Part shown: positions 30,798 through 42,954 of the stretch, piece after piece
Position numbering within the stretch: the stretch's first letter is position 1
How the letters are laid out: every line of letters starts with the position of its first letter
Notes under the pieces: model-generated
Told to the model about the DNA's origin: nothing
Seen by the model: the letters and a program-made list of their open reading frames with translations, nothing else
The model's database searches: none
Translations under genes and position numbers: made by a program
Assembly: GCA_025201765.1 (NCBI GenBank)
Contig: MU623425.1
Coordinates: 99,991 to 163,990, forward strand
Direction: 5' to 3'
Source of the DNA: Daldinia sp. FL1419
Taxonomy: Eukaryota > Ascomycota > Sordariomycetes > Xylariales > Hypoxylaceae
DNA: 64,000 nucleotides

Positions 30798-31466
30798 TCA
30801 CTCGCCTTTAGCCCTAGTCAATGCAGCATCAACAATCACACCCGCCAGCGCCGTGATACTCATTTTCGCATCTAGCAACTCTTGTGTAGTGATTTTGGCT
30901 CCTAACGCTTGGTAGAACCAATTCCGCAACTCAACCATAATCAGACTATCAACCCCGTGCTCAACCACAGACCGCGCGGAGTTAATATTTGACACTTCTA
31001 CAAACATCAACTCGGCCATCGCCGTAGCGATAGCACCTGAGACGAAGTCCATCGTTTTTAACCGCTCTGGCACCCCCAAGACCACAGCTGCATCGATCTC
31101 CTGGCGGATGCGCCCAACAGATGACTTACTATCGTTGGTCCCTTGCGCCGCTGCCGCTGCCGTACTATCTAGAGACCTGCCTGTACGCTGGTATTGTTGC
31201 GCGTCCTCAAAGGCGCGCATGATGAGTGAAACGCGCCCGTCATCGTGCCAACGAGGCCTAGTACTTCTTAATGAATGCCCTGGACCCGCTTCACGTGCTT
31301 CGGCCACCTCGTCAAGCTCTTTGGCTGCCATGATGCTCGGTTTTAAGCAAGTGAGGATATTGGAGGCCGAAAGCGGATCCTCTGTTTGGCCAATCGAGCT
31401 GTCATGGTTGTTGGTAATGTCGCAGTCACCAGACTTGAGGCCGCGTCGGAAGCTGGCGGCATGTAT
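30798..31466 (-). pseudogene. Truncated highly reducing polyketide synthase, C-terminal ACP end only
   Basis: An open stretch of 222 codons, closed upstream by an in-frame TAG at 31469-31467. The C-terminal ~75 residues are an acyl-carrier domain: VEHGVDSLIMVELRNWFYQAL, where the Ser of DSL is the phosphopantetheine attachment site, then ITTQELLDAKMSITALA. The preceding linker (SFRRGLKSGD, IMRAFEDAQQYQRT) resembles the region before the ACP of fungal HR-PKSs. The rest of a normal ~2,300-residue synthase (KS, AT, DH, ER, KR) is absent: the next 3 kb upstream is AT-rich and shows no PKS motifs. Best read as the 3' relic of a deleted synthase. A free-standing carrier protein starting at the ATG at 31331 (177 residues) is possible but less likely. 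Confidence 0.75.
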
Positions 31467-34400
31467 CTACACGGACGACTTTGGGGTTCTCAATGTACTT
31501 GCAATTAAGAACACGCGAATAGCTGATCGCTCTAAAGGCATAACCTGCCTAATATACACAGGGGAAGAATAATTAATTTTCTATTTAAGCTAACAAGTAC
31601 CCGACCTACATCAATAATAGCGACGCGGTATAAGCACATATAGCCGCGGAAATATAGACAACTGACAACTCTAACACGATTTGTAACACTTTGCGACGTA
31701 AAATCTCCATCTGCGGCATTTTACGTGACCTTACCATACTACCTTACTAATTAAAAAACATCTTCATCGTCGGACGATGTTTGAGAGTTTTAGCAGCCAC
31801 GTGCGTAATTGTCAATGTCAACCCCTAAGCAGCCTGGATCGTAAATGAGACCTACGAAGATTGATTTGAATACGCTAGAATATATGATTATAAGGCGTCT
31901 CTGATGAAAATATTCTAGAGCTTTCCTTAAGTGTACAGCATTCTTGATTCTGTAACAGCATCCCCTATAGGGTCTTAGTTTATTCGTGCGCAACTTAGTA
32001 GTTCACCCTTTAGGCAAAACGACTATTTTACTTGTCAGTACTTCTTCTACGACATACACAAGTCCTACTATAAAATATGACCGGCGTTAGATCTTATATA
32101 AACTCAGTAAGTCCGGACGGAGAATGCATAATTTTCATGTTTGGGAAGCTTGGCACGTAAGAATAGGTCATCTTTAAAACTCCTTTTTGACTACCTAACC
32201 CGCGATCGAATATCTTATTATAGAAGCCTACGGCAGGTTCAATCAACAGTACCACACAAGTTTATCCGATAACGTGGGAGTCTACACGCTTCGGTTGTCG
32301 CCATATGTGATCATCTGATGATATCACAGAACCGTGGCACAAGCTTTATGTTATCAACACAAATATTTATCATATCCCAAACCAAAGTTGGTTTCTATAT
32401 TCTATCTACCAGTAGATACAGGGCTTCGGATCCCGATAATTCCGTCAGCTGATCGGCATGAACAAAATAGATGATATTGGCGGAAGAAACAATCGCATAG
32501 AATCATATTTATGTGTATAAAGGAATCAAATATCCTATGCTGGGGCTATGTATTACGTACCTAGGTAGGTAGGCACCTACTCAGGAAGTATTTATCTGTT
32601 CCATAAGACTCATATGAAAGGTAATTTCTGTACGGGAGGCATGGAAATAATTTTACTGCTTTACGAGGAGCCCGACTTACTGATATAAGAACCCGTGGTC
32701 ACTCATACATACTAGAAGTAGCGCTTATTATAGATGCTTTATTCATTATTCTAACACCACGGAGCGTACTAAAGCCAGATAAGAGAATATACTAACATGA
32801 ACTCTGTACAATGGAGCTGTCCTGGCGTTGTGAGACCTATGTAACGTATTTTGATGATTACTCCTCAATAGTCAGTCTTAGCTTTAAATACACGTAGTAC
32901 TCATGAGCTCCTATCTTGAGTTCTTTTGATATTTCATGGCAATTCTGGGCCTATTTAGTAAGGAGAATGGTGACTTTAGTCGTTGTAATGGATGAATTGG
33001 TTAAAAAATATGCATGCCACTTGATTATCCTTCGTCCCCTAAGGAATACGGGCCTTGCAATGCTACGGCAAAAAGTCGCTCACAATACAAAGCAAGAGAA
33101 GGAACTCAAACTTCTACTAATTCCGTATATTCGGGCCACATAATCGTCGTGTTGCCTTGGATGTACCGATGTTGCGAAGGATGTCATTACAAACGATGAC
33201 TACGCAGTTCGGGAATCCTACCTTACACATAGAGTTGCACAAAATCTGACCAAACGATCTCCCCAACTTCCATGCATTCAGTTTCAAGTCAACCTAATTG
33301 GAGTTTCCAATCTAGCGAAAGGATTATCGACAAATCTGCCGATCCGTTTTGATCACATCGGACAGATAAAGGGGTTATATTACGGGGATGTACCACAGCA
33401 TCGTATTGAAGAACTTTTTTCGGGTAAGGCCCTTTAAATACCCAGCGATCCTCACCAACACCAAGCTTTCACTTTCCATTCTGCTCATTCCATTGGGCTA
33501 AGTATTCAGCTCGTAAGGTTCTAGGAAGTTGAGTCTTGGTAACACGCGTTGATTCCCACGTCAGCTTATTCGAATATCTACCTACTTAAGGTTGGGGCCG
33601 CAAGTCGATCGCTGTGTGAAACGGGTAGTTTCTGGTTGAGAAGGTTTGTCGACATTAGAACTAACATGAACCAACTGACCCGAGCTAATAGGCTGATAAA
33701 GTGCCTAGGGGCATGAACTCGCGATGAAACTCTGGTCGTTCTAAATTCTGGGCAAGTATGAAGAAACACGACTCAAGAAAGGGCAATTCTTAGAACTTTG
33801 CTTGACAAATCCAAAACCACCCCAAACATCAATAGAGCATAATACCTAAAAAGGAAGTAAAAAATATGATGTTATGGTTGACACTAGAATGATGACATAC
33901 AGGAAGATCTTGCCTATATTCATTTAGCGTGGACTTGCCACCTCTATATGGATGCCAGTATAGAATAAGAATAGAATAGTTCGAAATATCAGATACTATG
34001 GGCCTGGGTGAGACGACGCTACCACTATAACTATCCGGATGTTACTATATTCTAATTAAGGAATTGACAACTTCAGCATGAGCATAGGGGCACAAAATAT
34101 TTATAATAGTCTATCTAGGCACATACATAATCAAGAGCCTTCCATAAACATATAAACTACCTTACTAGAATAAATAGTGTACTGGCGTCTATGTGAACTC
34201 GAGCCCCCAGTGACCCATCTTAAAACACCCCCCCTTTTCAGATTTCTGGGGATTTCCTCCTGCGTTGGTGTCCATGAGTAACCAAATATAAATCCTACAT
34301 AAGATATTACCCGACGTAGACACGCACGTTAAAGGACCTCGAGCTACATCTCTGTTATACTATGTAGGTAAATAGTACGTGTTGGGTCAGGATTATCAGG

Positions 34401-34602
34401 AGGATGCCATGACTGAGATTTAGTGAGCTGATTGAAACGGTAATTACCCGAGCAGGTTTCTACGTAGGTCATGGGATTGAATATAAATATCATGGTCAAA
34501 GTGGAATCGAAATGTATTTAACTCGCTACTGTAAAGCATCTTCATCTCCGTCTTTCTACACAACGAGTAGCTTCAGAGTAACCCCTAGATTTCTTGGCCA
34601 AA
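31467..34602. other. Intergenic desert, AT-rich
   Basis: 3.1 kb between the PKS relic and the O-methyltransferase. No conserved protein block on either strand. A TACCTAGGTAGGTAGG cluster lies at about 32559-32574. It may be where the missing part of the PKS gene was lost, but I see no sequence proof. Confidence 0.5.
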
Positions 34603-36003
34603 ATGACTTCCTCAATTCCTTTGTCGGAGCTTACGCAACAGCTTCACGATAAAGTCCAGCAGGTCGAAGCCCTCGCTCCTAGGTCGACCAACCAGGTCCT
34701 GTTCCAGTTAGAAGGACAATCTCCCGAGCTCAAGAGAGCTCGTAGGGAGCTGCTTGGACTCACGCAGGAGATCCAGGTGCGAGCTAGGGGACCGGCGGAT
34801 CTCCTAGAGCAATATCAAATTCAGGTACGGAATCAAAAGCTTGTCCATTTAAAGAAGATTTGCTAACCATAACCACCTTGACAGTATAACTCCATCTCCT
34901 GTCTCCGCTGGCTTCTCCACTTCGATATCTTCACCCGTGTCCCAACAGATCAGAAACCCATAGCGTACAAATCCCTCGCCTCTCTCTCATCCGTGCCTCT
35001 TGCCCGCCTACAATCAGTCGCAAGGATGGCCATGACAGCAGGCCTATTCACCGAGCCGGATCCCAGCCACATAGCGCATAACGCTCTCTCCTTGCGTTTC
35101 GCCACGGACGCCCTCCTCCGGGACTGGGCTATCTTCATAACCAAGTACGGCGTGTCGGCCACCCTGGCCATGACGGAGGCGACGGAGCAATGGGGTGACT
35201 CGAAGGCTTTGGATCAGACGGCGTGGAATGTATTTGGTGACACGAACAAGACGTTCTTCGAATATCTCAAGGATGTCCCGGGCATGGTCGACTTATTTAG
35301 CAGATATATGCAAAGTCAGGGGTTGAGCGAAGGGATGCGACTAGAACATGTTCTCGACGGGTACGACTGGGCCAAGTTACAAGCCAACGCACATGTTATT
35401 GATGTAAGTCCTCCTATGATATGAAAGCCGTCTTCTAGTACTGATCACGTTGCGTAGGTTGGTGGATCAAACGGATTCGTATCCGCAGCTCTCGCGAAAG
35501 TCTATCCCGGATTCAAATTCACAGTCCAGGACCTTCCCGAGGCCGTCGAAGCACTATCTTCAACACTCGCCGATTTTCCTAGCGCAATCACCTCGCGCAT
35601 CCAATTCAAAGCCCACAGCTTCTTCGACCCCCAGCCTCCGCACGAACCCGGCTGGCCATCACCCGACGTATACTTCCTACGCAAGATTCTGCACGACTGG
35701 CCCGCGGATCGTGCTCGCGAAATCCTCAGCCAGCTAGCCATCGCGCTGCGCAACGGAAGACCTACCGCGCGCATCGTCATTATGGACATCATCCTGCCTC
35801 CCCCAGGAACCATCGAACGGACTCAGGAGGCTATGCTGCGTGTGCGCGATCTATCCATGGCGCAGGCCTTCAACAGCCAGGAGAGAAACCTGACCGACTG
35901 GGAAGAACTGTTCGAAAGCGCGGAACCAAAGTTGCGACTCGAGAGCTGGAAACAACCTCCGGGAAGCGCGATGGCTGTCATGGAGGTGGGCTTGGCGGAG
36001 TAA
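34603..36003 (+). CDS. O-methyltransferase, family 2 (COMT-like), three exons
   Basis: Exons 34603-34824, 34885-35403 and 35458-36003, all phase 0, give 428 residues. The introns are GTACGG..GACAG and GTAAGT..CGTAG. The N-terminal half is the winged-helix dimerisation region (LARLQSVARMAMTAGLFTEP). The SAM-binding motif VGGSNGF begins at residue 248, immediately after the second intron. The catalytic His lies in FLRKILHDWPADRAREIL (about 326). This is the arrangement of fungal secondary-metabolite O-methyltransferases such as those acting on aflatoxin-type polyketide phenols. Substrate unknown. It lies near a PKS relic and a flavoprotein, compatible with a former biosynthetic cluster. The start has an AAAATG context. 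Confidence 0.92.
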
Positions 36004-37738
36004 TACGAACGCTCGAGTGCCACTTAAGATTGGTGAAGTAGGCTATGTATATGCTCACCAGCAAATTTAGATTTCATATTCTGTACAGTACGAGGTTTGT
36101 CGTCTACCTAAGTACATCTCCGCCGAGGATGGTCTGTCGGTGGTTATCAAATCATTCATACCTACCTCTTACTTACCTACCTACTTAGGTAGCTTGAATG
36201 TTCATTAAAGACCATTCTTTTCTTGAGACATAACATGAGCCTTGAATTGGGAAATGAGAATAGAATGAGAATAAAATGAGAATATTGTGCAATCAGATCC
36301 TATTATTCGCGAGGCTTCTTCTACCTGCCTTCTCGGGCGCGTTGGGAATTACTTGCTGACCGAAAAGTGCCTGGGGCCCTTGTAGAGAAGCCGTTCTAGT
36401 ATGTTACCTATATATTATATTTAGACCTGCGGTATAGCACCGTGCGATGCGATTTTCTGGTGTGATTTTTCCAACTGCTATCATAATTCATAGTTACACC
36501 CATTTTCCCTTTCCCATCTACCGAATATCTATCTGCATACAAGTGAAAGATTGGTGTTCGTAAGCGAAGAGGGAGCAGTAGCTCGGTCGGTAACACCGTC
36601 GCTAAGTGATAGTCCACAAATAGTCGTCAGTTGATCGATGGTCCCCGTGTGTTCCGGTCACCGGTATTGGAAAAAGGTCTTGCACAGCAACACAAGTGAC
36701 AGCTGAAATATCGAAATGGTTTTAGTTGGACTCAGTTGGCTGGGTTTTCTTCTCAGTTGGCTGGGTTTAAGATCGTAAGATCTTATATGGTGAAAACGTT
36801 GCAAGTACCGTAAGAGAATGCGCTTAACTGTTTACGCCTAACTGTTTACGCCAAGCCGGCTGAGGTCCGTTAGCGCAGCCAGCTATTGCGCGTAAGGAAG
36901 CTATCTTAACCTTATTTTGGGCCAGATTTTAGCTATTATTTATGCACCTACATAGGTACCTACGTACCTAGGTAGTTATCTGTTAAATATCGCTAATAGT
37001 TTTGACGATCTTCCCTCCAAAATATTGGAATTCGTCATCAACTTGCAACAATAAATATCCAATTTGGTCCGGCATGGTACAAGGGAAAATGTGACGAGCC
37101 TGAGCGCTATCACCGTCTAAGACAAGGAAAAAAAAAAGAAACCCCCCAAAATAAAACACGTACGTGCTGACATGGAAGTTTTCTTCTTTCTCGTGTAAAT
37201 GAAGTTTTCAATACGTCAACGAGTTAGGTATCGGAAGCGTCCCCTCGCGTCGTCGTATTCAAAGTGGGATTACTCAAAGTAACCTAATGATGCACAGATC
37301 AGCGTAGCGTAAAATAGCTGGAGTATAATTTGGTGGGCGTTTGGGGCGATTGATGCACCTTCGATGGCAGGCTGAAGTCCATAGCCCATAACCCATGGGA
37401 CCTTATATCCAATCTACTAACTTGAACGAAAAACGCGAAATGTCGTGATCCGCCAAGTGACCTAATCTTGTCTGTCTTGCCATTTAGAGGAATATTCGGT
37501 AAGGATCATCTGTCAGGGGCCACGCTCAACTCGACCGGGAACTTGTTTCTGAGTCTTCCCATTCGTACATATGCATATACTTTGAGCCTTCTATTAGCTA
37601 CCTAACTATAAAACCAGGCGTTCCCGCGCCCTTCCCTGCCTTGGTAGGTGGAAGAGGACGTTCCTGTTAGTTTCTTGTTCTACGTTAGGATAGGTTTCGA
37701 GGAGTTAAGGCGTCAGCTGCGGACTATACCAAGTAACC
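36004..37738. other. Intergenic desert
   Basis: 1.7 kb with CCTAC/GTAGG clusters at about 36159-36193 and 36945-36977. A short direct repeat, TCAGTTGGCTGGGTTT, occurs twice at about 36729-36770. No gene recognised. Confidence 0.5.
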
Positions 37739-39067
37739 ATGAAGAATATGCTCGCCTTGAGCGCTTTGCCGCTACTCTCACTCGCTGGAGCTGTATCTCT
37801 AAGCCCCCGCGATACCTCAGTAACCTACGATGCTATTATAATCGGAGGTGGCCCGTCAGGCCTCAGTGCTCTAAGCGGTCTTGCCCGTGTGCGAAGGAAC
37901 GTCCTGCTAATCGATTCGGGAGAGTATCGCAATGGACCGACGAGACACATGCACGATGTCATTGGTTTCGATGGTGAGTTATGGTCGTGTGGCCAGCAAT
38001 GCGTTGGTAGTTCCTCGTAGGACTAATATCGCAATAGGAGTCACACCAGCGTATTACCGTTGGGCAGCCCGTCAACAGATCGCTCATTACGAGACCGCAT
38101 CTGCTATCAACGGGACTGTCACTAACATCGAAGCGTTGAACAATAACACCCAGTTCGACGTCGCTACGACTTTCCTCAACGGTACCGACGGTACCGTCAG
38201 TGCGAAGAAAATTATTCTCGCAACTGGACTTCACGACATCCTCCCCGACACCCCTGGTCTTAAGGAGAACTGGGGCAAGGGAATCTTCTGGTGCCCTTGG
38301 TGCGACGGCCACGAGCACGCAGACCAATCCCTCGGTCTTCTAGGCCCACTTGAAGAAGCCGCGAGCCTGGTACGCGAGATCTCAACGCTAAACTCGGACA
38401 TCATCGCCTTTGTAAACGGCACAGATACCCCTGACGCGCGTGCCGCCGCCGAGAAGAGCTTCCCGAACTGGGAGAAGTATCTCCAAATCCACAACGTAAT
38501 CGTTGAGAACCGTACTATCGCCCGTATCAACCGCCTCAAAGACGGCGGAGACCCTCCTGCGGACCCTAGCTTGCCCACGGCCCCCGAGTACGACTTATTC
38601 AGCGTGGACTTCACCGAGGGCGAATCCGTCGAGAGGGCTGCTTTCTTCACCAGTTTCCCCGATGAGCAGCGATCTGACATCGGCGAGAAGCTCGGTGTTA
38701 CGCTATACGGCGGCCGCCTCACAGCTGACAACGCCAAGGGCCTTGCTACGAATATCCCTGGTGTATATGCCATCGGCGACGCTAACTCGGACAACGTTAC
38801 CAACGTGCCGCACGCACTATTCACCGGAAAGCGAACCGCCGTTTACCTACATGGTGAGTTTTCCATACTCCAGATCTATCAATGCGTTCATCTTGAGACA
38901 TACACTAACAAGACGGCACAGTCCAACTCGCCCGCGAAGAGGCCGACAAGGAACTCGCAGGCAACGGAACCGCAGTGGCTCGTCGTGAGGCAGAGCTCAA
39001 CCTGCGGTCTATCTGGGAAGAGATGAACCCCCGCGATCTCCTCTACGCCGGCGAATTTGACCAGTAA
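37739..39067 (+). CDS. Secreted thioredoxin-reductase-like FAD oxidoreductase, three exons
   Basis: Exons 37739-37973, 38038-38853 and 38922-39067 give 398 residues. The introns are GTGAGT..AATAG and GTGAGT..CACAG, the second with a CACTAAC branch site. An N-terminal hydrophobic stretch (about 5-20) looks like a signal peptide. FAD motif AIIIGGGPSGLSAL is at 32-45. The redox-active pair CPWC is at 164-167 in FWCPWCDGHEHAD, followed by SLGLLGPLEEAASLV where NADPH would bind, then GVYAIGDANSDNVTNVPHA for FAD closure. This matches the GliT/thioredoxin-reductase-like flavoproteins of fungi, which oxidise dithiols or reduce disulfides. The NADPH GxGxxA/HRRXXXR motifs are not intact as far as I can see, so it may use O2. 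Several NxT sites fit secretion. Confidence 0.88.
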
Positions 39068-39550
39068 TTGCCTACCTAGGTACCTATCTAATGCTGCAAT
39101 GCCGTTAAGAGTCTGGATATCTACGGTCTGATTGGGAGGGAGAAAGAGGATAGTCAGCGAGCACTATGTACATGGACATTTGATACCACTATATAGAATA
39201 ATTCTTGATTATGATTTGAAACCTTTGTTTTCTGGTTAACTAGGTTAGGTAGATATCATGGCATATTGTTCTAATATTAGGACCGATTATATTACACGTA
39301 TCGTAGGAAAATCAAGGCCTCGAAAGATGTCCTGCCGATCCCGAACTTTGGATTGACTTATCGCTCTCTACAACAGGGAGTATGTTTATTTCACTACACC
39401 ATCTAATTCTCATTAGGTAGGTACTCAATGGTTAATCATATTTTCAAGTTTCTTATAACCACAAGGTCGTTTACCTCGTGTCTATTCATACACGCGTATC
39501 TAGCATCGTATCCCCGTTCCCTCAACCCTCAAACCCCTCAAACCAACCAC
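39068..39550. other. Intergenic, no gene seen
   Basis: Convergent 3' region between the flavoprotein and the coiled-coil gene. Begins with a TACCTAGGTACCTATC motif at about 39073-39088. No gene seen. Confidence 0.5.
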
Positions 39551-41313
39551 TTAAACCTCAAAAACCTCGCCAGCGCCATACCCTCCACCCCCTCTCCTAA
39601 CATCCACCAGATCCAATCTCCACCCCTCCCAATTCTTCAATCCACGCTTTAGCTCCCGGACCCTGTCGAGCCTCCTCGTAGCCTCCTCCTGCTGCGCCTT
39701 GAGGAAAGCCTGCTCGTCGAACTCCATATCTCCGTCGTCATCCAGGAACCCGTCGTTGTCGGCTTTTTCGTCGGCTGGCGCGGCACCCGTTAGCGCGTTA
39801 ATACCGCTTGTGAAGAAATCGCCGATACCCCTGCTCCCTGGTTTACGTGCCCCGCCTGGTCCGCCCAGGTCGATATTCGTGAAGTTGCCCGCGCCAGGAC
39901 TTAGGAGTGCGGGGTCGGCGGCACCGTGTTCCATTTCTTTACGTCGCTGGTGCCAGATGCCGCGGCGTAGGTCGTACACCTCGCTCTCGAGGTCACGGAT
40001 CTTCTTTTCCATGCGCTGGCGCTCTTCGTCCTCCAGCTCGTCAACTCCGTCATCATCACCACCACCCTCGGCCGCGTCCTTCTTGCGCAAGCGCGCATTC
40101 TCAGACTCAAGCCTCTCGACCTTGGACTTGGCGTCTTGTGCCTCCTTCTCCGCATACTCTTTTTCTTTACGTAGGGTCTGCGACCGACTATCATTTTCTT
40201 TGTGAAGGGTGCCGAGGGCCGTAACCTTCTTCTCCAACGCATCTACTTTCTTCTCAAGCTCTGCCTTTTCACCCTTTAACTCCTCAACCTCGCGCTCGAG
40301 ACTGCGAAGTTTTGTTTCCGCGCTAGTGCGCTCGCTGCCTTCTTTCACGGCGCGCTCAGTTGTGCGCTCGAGGTTTCGCTTGAGGTCGGCGAGTTCACGT
40401 TGCGCCTTCATCGTAGCTTGCTCGGATCGCGCTAGCTTCTCTTCTAGAGCTGTAATTTGCTCGCGGTCGGTGCCTCCTGTGGAAGCTTGTCGCTCAGCTT
40501 GGGCGCGTAGACGTGAGATCTCCAATTCCATTGTTTCTATGGTAGCTGACTTTGAGTCCAGCTGGGCTTGTAGTTCTGCCGGAGGAGAAGACATAGAGAT
40601 AGAGGGCGACGAGCCATGGCGTTTGGAAGCGGCGGATTGGAGTTGCGAGTTTTGACGTTGAAGGGCGGCAATCTCTGACTTCTATACACATAGTTAGTTA
40701 GCCTCTATTTTATAGTATATTTGGTAATATTTCCGTACCAATTTCTCGACTTGGCTGTCCGAACCGTCGCGATCGGCTTCTCGCAGATCAGCGAGCTCCT
40801 CTTCGGCCTTCTGCCATCGCTTTTCCGCGTCACCGGCCTCCTTTGCTAGTCTCTTGTTCTCCTTTTCTAGGTCTTCTATGCGTGCTACTTGCTTCCGGTA
40901 TATATCGGGCGCTGTCTCGCCTTCGGGACTTAGCGGGAACCCGGTGGGGGATACTGTGCCTTGGCGAAAGGACGAAGAGCGGATCTTAGACTGCTGAGAC
41001 AGAGTAGTCGCGCTCGGGGTCGTAGGAGAAGCCAGTGGTTCCGCGGGTGCGTTTTCCGCGGCCGCTTCGTCTATGGGGTTTGCTTCGGACTTGGAATCGG
41101 TGGTAGTTGATTCTTCTTTGTCTTTATCCTTGTCTTGTTGTTTTGCAGCTCCTCCTTTCTTGGCCATCTGCTTCTTTCTCTGCTCGAGCTGTGGAACTTT
41201 GGTTTTAGTATTTAATCGGCCACCGAATGAGGCACTAGATATATGATATCAACTCATACCTTTTTCTTAGCCGCAGCCAGTTTCTCGGCCTTGGCCTTGT
41301 CCTCGTCCGCCAT
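39551..41313 (-). CDS. Coiled-coil protein ('M protein repeat'-like), three exons
   Basis: Minus-strand exons 41313-41260, 41188-40739 and 40681-39551 give 544 residues. The first exon encodes MADEDKAKAEKLAAAKKK. Residues 50-110 are disordered, acidic and Ser/Thr rich. From about residue 110 to 370 the protein is almost continuous heptad-like coiled coil rich in Glu, Lys, Leu and Arg. The C-terminal third has a Gly-rich segment (GGPGGARKPGSRGIGDFFTSG), an acidic patch and a final short coil. Ascomycete proteins of this type are often called M protein repeat protein or golgin-like, from memory; no GRIP domain is visible. Introns are 41259-41189 (CACAG) and 40738-40682 (TATAG). Function uncertain, possibly a Golgi or vesicle tether. 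Confidence 0.85.
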
Positions 41314-41847
41314 CCTGTCTTAGTTTAGGGAGGCCGTTTAAGGTTATTTAGGTGCGTTTGATATTTCCTGGTTGCTGTTGTATAATCAGATTTTTATATT
41401 ATACCGTGTACGTAGTCGAAAACGTAGATTGGACGATATGATGTTGACTATAACAAGACGAAAGAGCTCGACGGGGCTTAGGTGTCCTAAAGTCAACTAT
41501 AAATCAAGCTCGTTTGCGACGCCGCTAACAGGCTACAAAACTTACAGGCTACCTAGATGCCTATATCCAGGTACGTACAAGGTATGCACGAGCCACATCA
41601 CAGCTGGAAAGGTACACCCTACCAAGTACCTACCTCTTATACGTCACAAGGGAGACACTGCAACCCGAAATGCATCGCCTAGCCTTCTTGTAGCTAAACT
41701 AACAAACCCTCTATTTTCCATAATATGCAATCTACAGGTAAAATAACCTCCAAGGACGAGCTGTCGAATATTGTAGTGTCTCGGAATAAATTATAACAAT
41801 AATTCATATAATTCATACCTATGTATAAACGGCTATGCTTTAGCACC
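41314..41847. other. Intergenic, no gene seen
   Basis: Divergent promoter region between the coiled-coil gene and the HAD phosphatase. The frame at 41372-41746 has no family resemblance and is probably chance. Confidence 0.5.
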
Positions 41848-42954
41848 ATGACCCAATATCTCTCAAGTTCTAGACGGTTTGCTCCTCTTAAGGAGGTAGC
41901 AAATAGTGAACATCATGATTTACCAAAGCTACACGGAGTAATATTCGACGTTGACGGAACTCTTTGGTAAGTGATCAACTACCATAAGATGAGCATATAT
42001 GATATATCTACTTGTTTGCGAAATGAAGGAACTCGGAAAGAAATATCTTAGTCGGTATCATATAATCAGGAGCGAGAGTATTCACCCTTACAAATGTTGC
42101 ATCTCATAAAACGGGCTAGCTATTGGAATGAATACGAAACCTCAAAAAGGGTTTGGAATTAACAGAGTCATAAGCATACATCAATCTCTTTACGATATAA
42201 ACACTAATAACACCCCCCTAGCCTCCCCCAAAACCACATGTTCGGCGAAATGCGCTCCGCGCTCGGCATCCCGAAGCACATCGACATCCTGGAGCACATC
42301 TACTCTCTCCCCACGTCCTCGGCACAAGAATCCGCCATGGAATCCATCCGCGCCATCGAGCGGCGGTCTATGGTCGCACAGGTCGCGCAACCGGGTCTCC
42401 CAGACCTAATGTCGTACCTGGACGCGCGGGGCATCCGCAAGGGGATCTGCACGCGCAACTTCGAAACCCCGGTGGCGCATCTTTTGGACAAGTTTCTCGC
42501 CGGCCACGTCTTCCATCCGGTCGTCACGCGGGACTTCCGCCCGCCGAAGCCGGACCCCGCGGGCCTGCTGTATATCGCGCGGAGCTGGGGTTTGACGAGG
42601 GAAGTACGGGGAGCGGGGGACGAGGGGGAGGTTAAGGCTGTGCTAGGGGAGGAGAGTAAGGGGAGTAGCGAGCGAGAGAAGGAGGGCGCGGTGGGGCGGA
42701 CAGGCGCGGAATTGAGCGAGGTAGGTGATGCGTCGGGATTAATCATGGTGGGTGATTCCATTGACGATATGACGGCTGGGCGGCGCGCGGGTGCTGCCAC
42801 GGTGCTACTCGTCAATGATGTGAATCAGCATTTGGCCGATCACGAGCACACCGATCTAATAATCGAGCGGCTAGATGACTTAATACAGGTGTTAGACCAT
42901 GGTTTCGTGGGCAAGGAAATCCCTCAAGGTTATCAGCCTAAGAGTCACGAATAA
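41848..42954 (+). CDS. HAD-superfamily hydrolase, subfamily IA, two exons
   Basis: Exons 41848-41966 and 42222-42954 give 283 residues. The 255-nt intron has GTAAGT, a CACTAAT branch site and CCTAG. Exon 1 carries motif I, VIFDVDGTL, with the nucleophile Asp and general-acid Asp. Exon 2 restores CLPQNHMFGEMR and holds motif II (ICTRN), motif III Lys (RPPKPDPAG) and motif IV (MVGDSIDDMTAGRRAGAATVLL). The alpha-helical cap lies between motif I and II. These are small-molecule phosphatases, phosphoglycolate phosphatase-like. A ~45-residue Glu/Gly/Ser-rich insertion lies between motifs III and IV (about residues 190-235), unusual for the family. Exon 2 alone lacks the nucleophile, so the two-exon model is required. 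Confidence 0.9.

Noticed and set aside
33014..33199. Possible seventh cysteine-rich gene ending in RCCEGC
   Set aside because: It has a GPC and a C-x2-C, but the intervening distance and the missing upstream Cys/His do not fit the family framework.
39699..40655. Long Ser/Arg-rich plus-strand frames
   Set aside because: They are antisense shadows of the coiled-coil gene, whose repetitive codons keep the opposite strand open.
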